NCBI GenBank assembly: GCA_029817715.1
Contig: JARUPY010000387.1
Coordinates: forward strand, 3,410,001-3,474,000
Length of the DNA: 64,000 bases
Direction: 5' to 3'
Origin: Melastoma dodecandrum
Lineage: Eukaryota > Streptophyta > Magnoliopsida > Myrtales > Melastomataceae
Under the pieces are notes generated by a model, which did no database searches, was not told where the DNA came from, and was given only the letters and a program-made list of their open reading frames with translations. Below are positions 51,314 through 63,816 of this stretch, piece after piece. Within the stretch, counting starts at the first letter, position 1. The number at the start of each line of letters is the position of its first letter. The translations under genes and the position numbers were made by a program.

Positions 51314-52631
51314 TTTTTTATAAGTAATAATTCATAACCCATAAAATAGTCTGTACAAAAACCACAGGGACATACCCCTGGAAATCAAGCTATCACGAAA
51401 CTGACGTATACCCCATATACGTACCAAAAACAAAGAAATCAATCTATGTACGTGACAGTGACGCAAGAATAAATGTAGCCAGTGTCCTGGGAGCCAACAT
51501 ACGCTCGCCTATGCGACGCTTATTACGTTCCATCCACACATAATAAACACATCCTGCAAACATTCGAATGAAGGGCCGACGATGTCGTAAGGTAGCTCCA
51601 GCTGGTGCGACTAGCAGATTCGTAATAGCGCTGAATCTACGTGGAAAATTCGGCGCCACTAGTCGTCCAAGAGTGTACTGCCATACCTCCGCTGAGTATG
51701 AGCATGTGAAGAATAGGTGGTCGAATCGCTCTCTTCTCAATCCGCATAGAGCACAAGTCGAAGATGAAGAAATGCCCAGAGAAAAGAGCATATCCGAAGT
51801 GTATAGCCTTCTTTGAACGGCCAGCCACAGAACAAAGGAGAACCGTGACACCATAGCCTTAGACCAGACAAAACTAGCCCAAGGAACAGTCTCATGTTCG
51901 CTGCAAATATATCTCCATGTAGAAGCAATAGTGAAAATACCATCAGACAGTAAGGACCAGACAACCTTATCAGGTATACCTGGTGATGGGTAACATGTAA
52001 CCGGGAGGAGCTCATATAGTCTGTCAAAGCACGCACGCCTATGCCGATGAATCCTCATATCACCATCATCAACATAACTCCGCTAGCTCGGATTCAAAAA
52101 GAAATCTGCCACAGAAACCGTATAAGGAATCCCTGATCTCTCGATCTCCTCACGCCCAAAGATCTCCACCAAAGGACCCAAAGGTGACCAAGAATCATAC
52201 CAGAAGGAAATCCTACTCCCATCACCCATACGCCACGAAATAAGTCGACGGACAAGGTGCCTCAACGTCAATAATCGTCTCCAAATCCAACAACACCTAT
52301 CCGGCGGCCTCACTTGCCAGAACGACTTGCCTCTCAGAAGATATGTCCTCACCCAACGAGCCCACACGGAGTCCTCCGGATCCGAGAAGAGGTGCCAAAT
52401 GTGCTTTAACATCGCCGCTCGGTTCCACTCTGTAACCCGTTTAAGGCCCAGCCTCCCCTGCGCTTTCGGCCTGCATACAGTACTCCACTCTACCTTGGCC
52501 TTGTGATAGTCCATCGATGGACTCGACCACAAAAACCTCGACATGAGCTGCTCCAATCGCCTGCAAACCGACATCGGTAGTGGAAATACAGACGACCAAT
52601 ATGTCTGAGTTGCAAATAACACCGAGTTCAA
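51314..52631 (-). mobile_element. 5'-truncated LINE, copy 2
   Basis: Same truncation point and same target duplication (TATAAAGTTGCTTT at 51300-51313 and 52632-52645) as the LINE at 17437-18755, so it is the same insertion after duplication. Confidence 0.92.
51444..52631 (-). pseudogene. LINE ORF2 C-terminal part, one nonsense mutation
   Basis: Homologous to the 395-codon stretch of copy 1. A Trp codon (TGG) has become TAG at about 52083-52085, dividing the reading into 52631-52083 and a downstream part resuming at 52058 with the zf-RVT domain (CALCGLRRERFDHLFFTC). Several amino-acid differences from copy 1. Confidence 0.88.
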
Positions 52632-52645
52632 TATAAAGTTGCTTT

Positions 52646-53829
52646 ATTAGATTGGATTTTGTCGGAGCCTAATTATTAGCTCGTTCGAATAGAGAAACTT
52701 CTGGATATATATATATTTATATGTATATATATATATGTATGAGCTTATAGATAAAAGTCGGGTGCGGCATAAGGTGGATACCGAGACATTGTCTAGTTTT
52801 ACCTATCAGAGTCCGTTGCCATAACTCTTTTTCTTATGGTGAGTATCGCAAAGACTCCCCCTTTATGTAGAATATAGTAGGTCGCTTAATTAATACCACA
52901 ACTAGTTCGGACTCCATTCTTCGTCTAGAAGATAGCATGTTCCAACTCATACAGGCGAAATATATAAGTATTGTTTTTCACCCTGAAGAGACTAGTGGGT
53001 TCTAACCCATTCGAGCTAGGGTACTGCTTGAAGACCTGTGTCTTGAAACTAAAAAAGCTGTTGAGATCCTACACTGAAAAACAGAATGTGATTCTTACAA
53101 AAAATGTTGGACACAGGATCACAATCACAGAAATTGGGTTGCTACTAGATTCTTAGCTTTTAGGCGCTCAGGTACTTTTGCTTATGTGTTTTTCTCTATA
53201 AACTCTGCAAACATCAACGTTTTCATCTCGTTAAATACTGTATTTTTATTTTTTTATATGACGTACACGTATTGAACCAAATTCCTAACCCGTGTTCGTT
53301 CACAGAGTAACTCCGTTCCTAGTATTTTTTGCCATCTGAAAACTTTAAGTTTCACGACTCTCAATGTAGTCGCCAAAAACGTGTTTGCGTAGGAAACAGA
53401 TCACGCCGGAAATATTTAGCAATAAGACTCACAAGGATTTGTAGATGTGGTCGCCAGTAAGTAATTGAAGAAATTGATTGAATGCAAACAGTTTTTATAC
53501 AAAGTAAAGAAAGCTTACAGCCATAAAAGTAAAAACAAAGACGGTGGTGAAGCGTAGACTGGCTACTGTGCTCCGTAGACTTAGAGCGGGACGGTAGACT
53601 TGATGGCATAGTGTTGTAGACTTGCACTCCTCGGGTGGCAGGGCTGCTGGGCTTGGTGGACGGACTGTGGTTGGATGCTGAGGCGGACATGGGTACCAAG
53701 GCTGCGGTGGCTGACCCTGGCGGCGATGTCGAAGACAGAGAGGTGTACCGGGACTACGGTAGCTCGTCCTGGCGTTAGAATCGAAGGCGGAGGGCTGCTG
53801 TCAGAGCTACGGTGGCTCACTCTAATGGT
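52646..53829. other. unit 2 spacer with AT microsatellite and empty gypsy site
   Basis: No gene recognised. An alternating TA/TATG tract at about 52703-52741 is absent from unit 1. Near 53722-53727 the sequence GATGTCGAAGAC runs uninterrupted where unit 1 carries the gypsy element. Confidence 0.7.
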
Positions 53830-53835
53830 GGAAGT

Positions 53836-55490
53836 TGTTAGTTTTAGGGCGCAGCAGAATAAAAAAATTATAAACTTTTATGCCAAAAAATAACAGGATC
53901 TATCATGGTACGTATAATAATTTAAATAACAATGTAATCTTACCAGAAATTGTACCATAAAATCTCCGAAGAAACAAAACGTAATCGCGAACAATCGACC
54001 GAGAGCCCCAAGTGTGACTCCTCTAGCGGTATCCATGCGCACTCGATCAAGAATGCCTCGACGATCCTGTATGTGCAAGCCTCTTGGATCCGTCTAGTCT
54101 TGAATTCGGAAGCTTTCAAAACTCTCTGTATTCTTTAGTGGGACTTTCCTCTTTTTTTTTTTCTTTCCACTTACATCTGTCCCCTGTCTATTTTAATCTG
54201 ACCGACTGCCTCCCTTACGTTTTCTTTTGGATAGTAAATTACTTTCCAAAATAAAAAGTAACGCCTACAGATTTAAACGAAGCTTACTTTTCATTTTTCT
54301 TTTCTTGAAAAATCTCTATTAATATAATATGAAAATAGGTAACAAATATTCGTTTTAATAGAGACACACATGTGGACTATATAATAATCAAATTTGATTT
54401 TCTAAAATAAAATATCTAGGATATAAATATAAAAAAATATATATAAAATATTTATCTCATATCCTTTATTTAATAGACGCAGATCCGAATAAATCCATAT
54501 TCGATCTTGATCTACTTATTTTTCTTTGCTTCCGATATTTCAGAATAAATTAATAATTCAATTAATTCTAATTCTGAAATAAAATGAATAATTTTAGTAT
54601 CCACTAAAATAATCAAAATATAATGTTCTTGTCGACGTGCTATGCGTGCGACCCTCTAGGTCCTATACACGAAGGTAGTGTATATCCGTACACAAACTAA
54701 GGTAACCGTCTAGTAACAATTTTTAGTCACCCAACGTGTTAGGATTACGATTATAAATAATAAACCACTATAAACCGATTACCGTGTAATTTAATCCCTT
54801 CATCTAACCGACATCCAATTAATTCGGTGTAAAATACATCATCACCGAATTAATTATTTTACTTGATTACCAAGATATCTATTGAATGTAAAATATTCCT
54901 CCAATGGCCTGGATTTTAGAGTCACTAATATCTCTATCAAGTGGCCTAGATGTCAACTCTCTAATCCAAGAGAGCGATAAATCCTAAATTGACTCAACGC
55001 TATTCTCTCTACGCTTTGTCGCACACCCAACAATCGTATTACTCAAAATCCGGTTAAATACTGTTCTTAACGACGTCAAAGTGCGCAAACTCCACGCATA
55101 GAATAAATAATGGTCTCAAGTCAAAAGATCAGTTACACTCGTCCATAAAGATGATTGACCAATGATGTTCAATATGTGGTATCCTCTTAATCGGGTCATG
55201 TCCAGTATCCCTAATCTTAGGGTACCCCTATGTATAACTTGGATACATAATCGCTCGGTCTATCTTGACCTCAGTTATACTTAGCGATGATCTAGATGTC
55301 CATGTCCCCTCTAAACATCTATCTGATCACGGACTATTTCAGATTAATATACTCAATAATCTGTGGGACTTTATCATTAATAATTTTACGTGCAGAAAAG
55401 TAAAATAATCAATGACAAATACTCGCCTTTATTAATTATTTATCCACAAATACATTAAAGTGTCTTGGTACATACGTGCACATACTAACA
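53836..55490. repeat. solo LTR of an unidentified LTR retrotransposon
   Basis: 1655 bp, starting TGTTAGTTTTAGGGC and ending CATACTAACA, with terminal inverted repeats TGTTAG/CTAACA. It is flanked by the direct repeat GGAAGT at 53830-53835 and 55491-55496. No internal region, so it is a solo LTR left by LTR-LTR recombination. AT-rich throughout. Its first 213 bp remain in unit 1 at 29869-30081. Element orientation cannot be told. Confidence 0.85.
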
Positions 55491-55496
55491 GGAAGT

Positions 55497-56259
55497 GAAG
55501 ACGGAGGGTTGTTACCAGAGCTACGATTGCTCACTCTGATGGTGGAAGTGAAGACCAATGAAACCTTAAGGGTTTCGCCCAGGTCGAGGATTCCTAACAA
55601 CTACACTAAGGGGTGACGAGCAAGATAAGCTTCTGTTGGCTGATTTGATCGTGATTTTCTCTGAGGGAGATCCTCTCCCTTTTATACTCGGTCTGTTACG
55701 ACCTTCTGAAGATTTTCCAGACTCAACTTATCCCAAGAATCTCGGAGCTAACTGACTTCCATTCGTGTGATCGTGGGACGTAGACTCCTCTAACTTTGGA
55801 TTTAATTAGTTGTCTTCTAAGACGTGCGCTGACATATGCGTGAGTTGCAAGTCCCATTTATCTCGGATATGTGAAACAGTTTTCCTTTGACACGTGTCAT
55901 TTACAAGCGCATGCCTGTAAACTTTGTGTCCTTTGTAGGCGCAGGCTTGTAGACTTTGCTTCCGTTGCAGGCGCATGCTTGTAGACTTCCCTGATTACAA
56001 GGTTACTACTCTGCCTCTGTAGACTTCCTTTGCCACATAGTCCGTGTAGACTATAGGCGCAGGCCTGATGTGTTTTAACTTTGCTGTATGCCTCATGGGC
56101 TTTTACGGGTTTCGTCATAATTAGACCCAAAATTTGTCCAAGATAACCAACACGTTAATCGCACGTGAACACGACCTTAACAGCATACGCTAAATGAAAT
56201 GGTATCGTCTAGTTTATTAGCGAGGGATATGGAGAGGATGACCGAATCCGCAGCCACCG
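55497..56259. other. spacer upstream of GSTU C with 32-bp tandem repeats
   Basis: Starts with a partial repeat of the pre-LTR sequence (gaagacggagggttgtt; tcactctgatggtggaagtg). Three imperfect 32-bp repeats beginning GCGCATGC/GCGCAGGC and containing TTGTAGACTTTG start at 55907, 55939 and 55971, with looser remnants to about 56075. No gene seen. Confidence 0.6.
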
Positions 56260-56279
56260 TGACGTAAGCCATGACCTAA
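56260..56279 (+). promoter_or_regulatory. as-1/ocs-like element of GSTU C
   Basis: TGACGTAAGCCATGACCTAA holds a full TGACGTAAG half and a second TGAC half at as-1 spacing (compare TGACGTAAGGGATGACGCAC of the 35S promoter). It lies about 110 bp upstream of the TATA box. as-1 sites recruit TGA bZIP factors and are known inducible elements of plant GSTs. Function here is inferred. Confidence 0.65.
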
Positions 56280-56349
56280 ATGCGCCAATCTTTCTAAACA
56301 TCGATGAATTGTCAGTCAAAAGTTTAAAATTTTATTAAATTAACCGTAG

Positions 56350-57255
<906 letters not shown>

Positions 57256-58424
57256 AGGCCAAGTGGACACCCCCCACGACAACACTACTGATTCTTCGAA
57301 TAAATGGAATCCAGCGTCTTTCGATAGTAATAATAATAATCATGAGCTATTTGGTTTGTTGAGGGACTGGCATTCGACCATTAATTGAATGTCTTTCTCG
57401 TTTACTTAGTTGAGGGACTCTAACTGAGTCTTTTACGAGGTAAGATGATGAACAAGTCCAAGTGCCGTGGAAGGTACACCTGTAAACAGTCATTCGTACT
57501 AAGTTCGTCCCTAAGGGCAAAAAATATCGAGTTTTGGCATAAAAAATGAAATTCGCTTATTTGTTCCTGTCAAATAAAAGAAGCCTAGTTCGTAATTATG
57601 ATGAAACTATTCCACGTAATTTTTTTATACAATTAAGTGAGGTTTCAACACCAACTACTCAAATCCAGTATATTTCTTTTGAGTCCAAGTGGCCCAATGA
57701 ATCTAACTAAAATCCAACTGCTCAAATCCAATACATTTCATTTCAAAATAATATAATTTAATTATGTGCAAGAGAAAAGTTAGATTGATCGTTGTTTCTC
57801 CCAAGTCAATATACAAAACCTCGTGCGGGATTGATTTCTCCTCTTAATAAAAAATGAGTCGACCCACTTAAAAATAAATCATCAATCAGATCTCCTTGAT
57901 TTATGTAACATATTATAACAATATACTCAATAAACTAAATGATTAATTAAACGGCTTACAATAATTATTAGATAACGAAAGACATCCTGATTTATATTTA
58001 TGTTCCCGTACGTGGTAGGATAAATTTAACTTTTACAGAACAGAAACTGCATGATTACCATCAAAATCATAGGCATATTGTTAGTAAATTGGGAACAAAT
58101 AAGTAGGATGTGTTAGAACAGGAAAAAGAGTTTATTGTTAGTAAATGGGAAACATAGTGGTCCTTCCAAAAAAAAAAAAGAATTAAAAAAACCATATTTT
58201 AATATTTGGTTCTCCAACCTAACATTGCTGACTAATTATATATGGAGGGGAGGTTTTCGTTCTTGGTGAACACGACATGATGTTTTAATTATAATATTGT
58301 ATTCCACATCCTCGTGATGCAAGCCATGACTTAAGAGTACCAAAGCCTTGAGGAAGCATCCCCCTCGACGTGGTGATGCCACCGCATTTGACGAATTGTA
58401 CCCTCCCCTATATGTAAATATTTC
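57256..58424. other. unit 3: C downstream region and former gene-A upstream region
   Basis: From about 57329 the sequence matches 6704-7908, the region between copia and gene A, without the copia element in front. It runs up to the former A TATA region and stops near 58424. No gene. Confidence 0.8.
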
Positions 58425-58860
58425 GAAAATCTTCTCATTCTCGAAAATTTGATAGGTATATGGGACAACATTTGGGCTACTTCTTCTTGCACAATATTGA
58501 ATATCACATCCACAAATAGGTAAACCTTGATGGCCCGTCCATACGGAGGCCCTGTTCAGCTCCAATCATTATTGCTGCATGATCACGAATTGATTCGACG
58601 TGTGTGTTTTCTTTTTCTGCTAAACAAGTTTTGAAAACACAGTCAACAAAACCGAGAGGGCTTGGAGGCTCTTCAGGGCACACCATACTTGGGACCACCC
58701 CTCCAGTCCCAACCCTAAGAATCTAAGGCCGCCCGGGGGGGGGTGGGGGGGGACCAGACGCACAATCTTTAATTAGACCCAAAATTTCTTTGGCTAACAC
58801 TAATAACATCACGGAATCGTCTGGGCACTCGTGTCTTATGTCTGTGCACACACGAAAATC
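58425..58860. other. unit 3: former gene-A downstream region (gene A deleted)
   Basis: From about 58425 the sequence matches 8948-9060 and then 9140-9220, the 3' flank of gene A. The joint at 58424 therefore removes the whole of gene A. A G-run lies at about 58733-58751. Confidence 0.75.
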
Positions 58861-60900
58861 TATGTAATACTCAAATTTTAAATAAAATAAAAATAAAATT
58901 CTCCGATCAATTCGAAATTTTAGGAAAAGATTTTTTTCATCTAATTCCTCATTTTCACACGCTATAATCACTCAAAAAAATCTCGTTTCCCATTAAATAA
59001 TATATCTTATATTCTTTGTCTCGATGAACCTACACACAATCCTCTTCACATATCCAACTAAAGTCTAAAAAAAAGCAATCAATCAGGGATCAACATATGC
59101 TAAAAAAATTCATTTCTTTTCGCTGGAGGCAAAAAAAAAAGGAATCGGAGATTCTCCCTATCCATTTTCAGAGAATTATCAGAGGAAACCTGACCAGAGG
59201 TCTCACTCGAAGACGCTCCATCCCTCCGGGAATCGGAGGCCAACTCCACCTCCCTCTACATACAACCGGAGGCCAACTCCTTCTGACGTACACACAGAAA
59301 CCGGAGCCAAGGACTCCGATCTCCAGTGACGAGCCAAAGCCACCCGACCAGCCGACACCCTTCTCCCCGACGACACCGCCTCCAGCCCCAGCCACAACCC
59401 AAACATGGTGCTCCGAGGCAGCCTTCTAACGGATTCCTCGATGTCCTTCTTTTTCTTCGGGCTACCCCGAGGTGAGGCTAACTCCTCGGTGAGTTCTTTT
59501 CCTTTTTCCCGAAGCCACTAGTCATCTCTCATATCTTAAACATGGCCAATGTCATTCCCTTTCTTCTTTGGCCTAACACACACACACCATGGGGTGAGGA
59601 ACGAGACTTCGGACAAGGTCGTGACGGCCGAAGTTACAGACAAGGGATAGCCGGCGCACCACCTTCCTCTGGTATTGGATCACGGTGAAAAAAGGTCGTA
59701 ATTACATAAGCTCCTCCCTAACACATTTTCGCACGTCTCTTAAACGTCAAAGCTTTCACAGTAGCTTTGGGAGTCGATTTTGCATTCATTTGTGGTACGA
59801 AAGTGTCGGGACATCTCCCAACCTTCTATTTTAATTGTTTTCTACGGCAACGCCTCCAAAGGCTTTTTTTTAAGAGGTCACGGACTTTTTTGAACCTCGA
59901 ACTTAAAAGGTCAAATGATCTACAATGAGTAATGATCTTGGGGATATTTTTGTTTTAATTTTTTGTTGATCGAAGATTGGGTTATTCCCCCCGAAACGGC
60001 TGCCACTTTCGCTGGCCGCCGCAGGACAACGTGTTGCATTGTCGTTTCAGGGAAAGTTCCGAGAGATCTAATCGTTGGATCCTAACTAGACTTCAAAACG
60101 GTTTTATGAATATATATATTAACCATTGATGTTTCTGGTATAATATGAAACAATCTCGCCAACAGACTGCATACTCTATAAAGTCTGCGGAATGCCGCAA
60201 TCATTTTCTTTATCTAATAATGGTAGGTCCCACCTGTGGATCATCGCCAAATTTTGTAGATGTGGTCTTCATTTAATCACGGTAATTTTGACATATTATT
60301 CACTTTTTTCGTTTTGAGGATGTAAAGTTTTTCATTTTTCTTTCCCGAACTTTACCCGGCCTAAGTCAGACCGAGTCTACAAAATGATCTGACATTTTAC
60401 ACAAGTATATGTTATGATTCAACCGTTGAATCTATGTGAAATTTTACACACATATTCTTCATAGCTTTACCTTTCAATGAAGTCCTTTTGTACTCCGATC
60501 GGACATTCAAGGACCAAGATATGATAGGAACAACACCGTCTATTTAAACTTTTCCGCTTTTCCTGCCAGCCACCTTGGTTCATTGATCTTGAGAGATTGC
60601 ACCATTATATTTTCAAAAAATTTTACTTGCACAGTTTTCATTAAGTTTCAGATCTATTGATTGAAATTTCGATTGAATCAGAAAATCCTAGCTAAAGTTA
60701 TAATCCGTTTTCTAAACTGTGTGCAATCTGTGTTTGTTGTTATTCATGATTACGTAACTTTTTGTAATATGATTAAATTTACGTTGTGTTTGATGAACAT
60801 GATCATCGTTGATTTATGTAAAATACATGTGAAGTCTTGCGCTCTACTATCTCGCATAACTTACACTTTGCTTTTTTGTCTATGCATGTACAATGGATGC
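58861..60900. other. unassigned sequence
   Basis: No gene I can support. A 110-codon Pro/Thr-rich open stretch at 59097-59429 and the 5' part of a 154-codon stretch at 60661-61125 have no recognisable domain. The DNA could be part of an LTR element remnant. Confidence 0.4.
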
Positions 60901-61760
60901 GTAAGTTTCGAAGCCCGAACCTCTCGAAAGGGCTCTAGAAGGTGTGTGTACGTGAATCTTTTCGTGTGTAAAACCACGATGTCAAGACTATTAAGCGGCT
61001 CCCACCACATGAGGTATAAATGGGAGGTGCGGGCCTCCCCCGACAAGATAGAAAATCTATTTCTAACGGGGCCGTGGGCCCAAGTGCATTGGCCCACTTT
61101 CACCATCTTTCCTCGCCCTCTTTGATCTCAATAATTGTTTGTGCTTGTCCGCATGCCTTAGGCCAATAGGTTTATTGTCATATGTTGTTTGCTATCAACA
61201 AACAAGAGTTCAGGCCCAAAAGCCCGAATCGGGTCCAACGCTCGTAAAACATTGACATGAGTCCGGAGTTATGTCCGGATCAGGTCCAACACCCGCTAAA
61301 CAAAAACAATTCTTTTGGAGTAAACGCCGCCTCCTTTTTCGTATGTTAGAATGTAAGAGTTAGTAAATAGGAATCCTCGAATCATACTCTGGTTTTCCGA
61401 CTTAAACCAGTTTCCAAAACTAAGTCGGTGGCGATTCCGTATAGTTTACCTAGGTTAAACGATAATACTGTTTTTACGGAACCATTTTGGATGGGTGATG
61501 GTGACACGAGCCGCTCCCGATTTCTCCCGAAAGTTCCTTCTTCGGATCATACTCCGCCTTTCGCCTGTCACCTCTTAGAAAAACAGAGATGGTCGGCGAG
61601 TCCCCGAGCATGCCCAGTTAGGAACCCAGGGAGAGATCACCAAATTCTCTTCTGTAGCGTCCGACACTCGAGTCGTGACGTCGATCGGTTGGGCCTTGGG
61701 GAGCGGGCTCGGATCCTCAGGTCGTTCAAACCGCCACGCGCGTGCTAGGCTGGAAGGCGG
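60901..61760. mobile_element. possible Tat/Ogre-like gypsy remnant (non-coding)
   Basis: GC-rich non-coding sequence with a GGTGGCGATTCCGTATAG stretch near 61424-61442, followed by short conserved-looking blocks (cgctcccg, tccccgagcatgccca). This style is familiar from untranslated regions or LTRs of Tat/Ogre-type Ty3 elements. No coding domain or LTR pair is seen, so the assignment is tentative. Confidence 0.3.
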
Positions 61761-61764
61761 GCGT

Positions 61765-62060
61765 ACACACCGATTCCTTTTTGATTTTTTGTTTTTTTTG
61801 TTCTTATTAATCTGATGCCCTAACACGTGCATGACCAAAAGAACATATGAGAGATTATTTTTTTTATTACTCGCCCGATTTTTGAAACTTCGTTCGAACT
61901 AATTTGAACTCGACTCGAGTAGAACACAAAGAACGATTATTATATTATATTAAGTTGCTTTATTAGATTGGTTTTTGTCGTTAAATACTGTATTTTTATT
62001 CTTTTTATATGACGTATACGTATCAAAAAAAATTCCTAACACCGTGTTCGTTCACCGAAT
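61765..62060. other. unit 3: former gene-B downstream flank with empty LINE site
   Basis: Matches 17245-17430, then 18760-18780 and 19318-19360 of unit 1. At 61947-61963 the LINE target (here TATTAAGTTGCTTTATT) is uninterrupted. This shows that unit 3 split off before the LINE inserted, and that gene B has been lost from unit 3. Confidence 0.75.
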
Positions 62061-62349
62061 ATTCTCGACGCGTGTCGGGCCCTTTTCTGCTTGTTATCGT
62101 GGTTCTCCGTGGCATGATATATGACCCGAGGGATGCAGTGACGGCCGAATTTTATAACATAAATGGATGAGTCACTTGGGATTGGGTTATTTCGAAATTG
62201 TAAAAACCAATTACCGTTAGGCAGAAGATGGTCAGCCCTCTTAGTGAAACTTTAATCAGATATGCCGCCACGTTCATTCGACTACTGGGGATGAAGTATT
62301 ATTAAATATGTAACGTTAAGATGCAGGCCGATAATCAATGATTTCTATA
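62061..62349. other. unassigned AT-rich spacer
   Basis: Nothing recognised. Confidence 0.5.
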
Positions 62350-62358
62350 AACTATTAA

Positions 62359-62938
62359 GCAAAATATACGATAATATCATAAACTATGCTCAAACTTTCT
62401 ATTTTGTCAAAATTTTTTTTGGCTATACGATATTATCACTATCTTTAGTGTTGTATTTTTTTTTTTTTGTCAAATCTTGAATTTTACTCTGAGGAAACCA
62501 AACAATGCCTTAATACTGTCTAACAGTTATCCTATAATAGTTGACTTTTAACCTCTCATTGCATCGTTTTGCAATCAAATTTATACGTAGTAGTAACCTC
62601 ACAATAAATCAATCATCCGTTCTTCATCGATTTTACAGATTCTTAACAGCATCAATAACTACAGTCCAACTTCGACTTTCAAATTACTTAATTTAACTAT
62701 TAAAATTATATAATAAATAACACACGAAATTGTTTAATATTATTTTCCATTTTTCACCTTTTTTAGTCAATAATTGAAATTTAAAGATTATGACCTGTTT
62801 GGTTTTCTAACAATAAAATCCAAGATTGGCCACAAAAAATTACAACTTTAAAGATATTGATAATATCGTATAGCCAAAAAAGATTTTGACAAAACAAAAA
62901 ATTTGAGCATAGTTTATCATATTATCGTATATTTTGCC
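62359..62938. mobile_element. Mutator-type MITE with long terminal inverted repeats
   Basis: 580 bp with imperfect terminal inverted repeats of about 100 bp: the left end GCAAAATATACGATAATAT is the complement of the right end ATTATCGTATATTTTGCC. It is flanked by the 9-bp direct repeat AACTATTAA at 62350-62358 and 62939-62947. A 9-bp target duplication plus long inverted repeats is the Mutator superfamily hallmark. The interior is AT-rich and has no transposase. Confidence 0.85.
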
Positions 62939-62947
62939 AACTATTAA

Positions 62948-63790
62948 TTTAAAAGATAGCGGTAGAGTTGCACACCAAGATTATTATGAAATGATATATA
63001 AGAATTTTTCAGCTGTGAAATTATGACATAATGAAGTGTCGGGTGATGTATATTCCAGTCCACTAGTCGGACGTGGATATTATCCTGTCTGACCTTTTTC
63101 TGCGCTTGTGATGATCAGGGGGGAAAGGTCGTTCCCTAAAATAATTAGTTTATAGAAGTTAGATTTAAAATAATAAAAATAAAAGAGAAACCGAACAAAA
63201 TCAGTGTGTTTTCTGATGACAATCATTGTCCTTTTCAAGACTCGGACAAGGTTAACTTTACGCTTCCAATGCTTTTTTTGTTTTCACTACGGGAACCAAG
63301 GAGAATGAAATTTTCCGTAGAAAAAAGGCAAAGAAAATTATCTCGCTTCGGGAAGATCATGGGCCAAATAATTCTCGTGTAATTCAATTTCGAAATACAA
63401 GATACAGAAAGGCAAAGGTATTTTATTACGTTATATGATTGGCCAAAAGAATATCCAGAATATTAAAAAAAAAAAAAGCAAGGCCAAATGTGTCTGCCGA
63501 CGGCTTGTCTGTCTTGTCCGACTGATGCGCTCCATTACTCCCATTCCAAATATAACAAGTAATTAGTCAGCTTTTTAACTTTTCTCCCGCGTGCCACGAC
63601 ATCATACATTACGACGACCACTCCTTCCATAAAAAGAAATATAATAATTAATTAAAATTATAAAGTTTGAATTCGCTTTGAAACATGATTTACGCACCGA
63701 TACAGTTAAAAATATATATATAGAGTAATATCAAATTTTGATCGCAACACAAACGGACAGTACTCCCTTTCAGGTCTCTTCCCCTTACTC
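62948..63790. other. AT-rich spacer, possible promoter of a gene beyond the window
   Basis: No ORF. AT-rich, with TATA-like runs near 63709-63722 shortly before the CT-rich tract. Confidence 0.35.
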
Positions 63791-63792
63791 CG

Positions 63793-63816
63793 TCTCTCTC
63801 TCTCTCTCTCTCTCTC
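63793..63816. repeat. (CT)n microsatellite
   Basis: About 12 CT units, of a type common in plant 5' untranslated regions. It is followed near 63905-63940 by C- and G-runs. A transcript starting here on the plus strand and entering a gene beyond 64000 is possible but not shown. Confidence 0.6.

Noticed and set aside
59097..59429. 110-codon plus-strand ORF
   Set aside because: Pro/Thr-rich low complexity with overlapping frames on the other strand and no homology I recognise.
60661..61125. 154-codon plus-strand ORF
   Set aside because: Mixed hydrophobic start and unrelated tail, no domain, within sequence that looks like transposon untranslated DNA.
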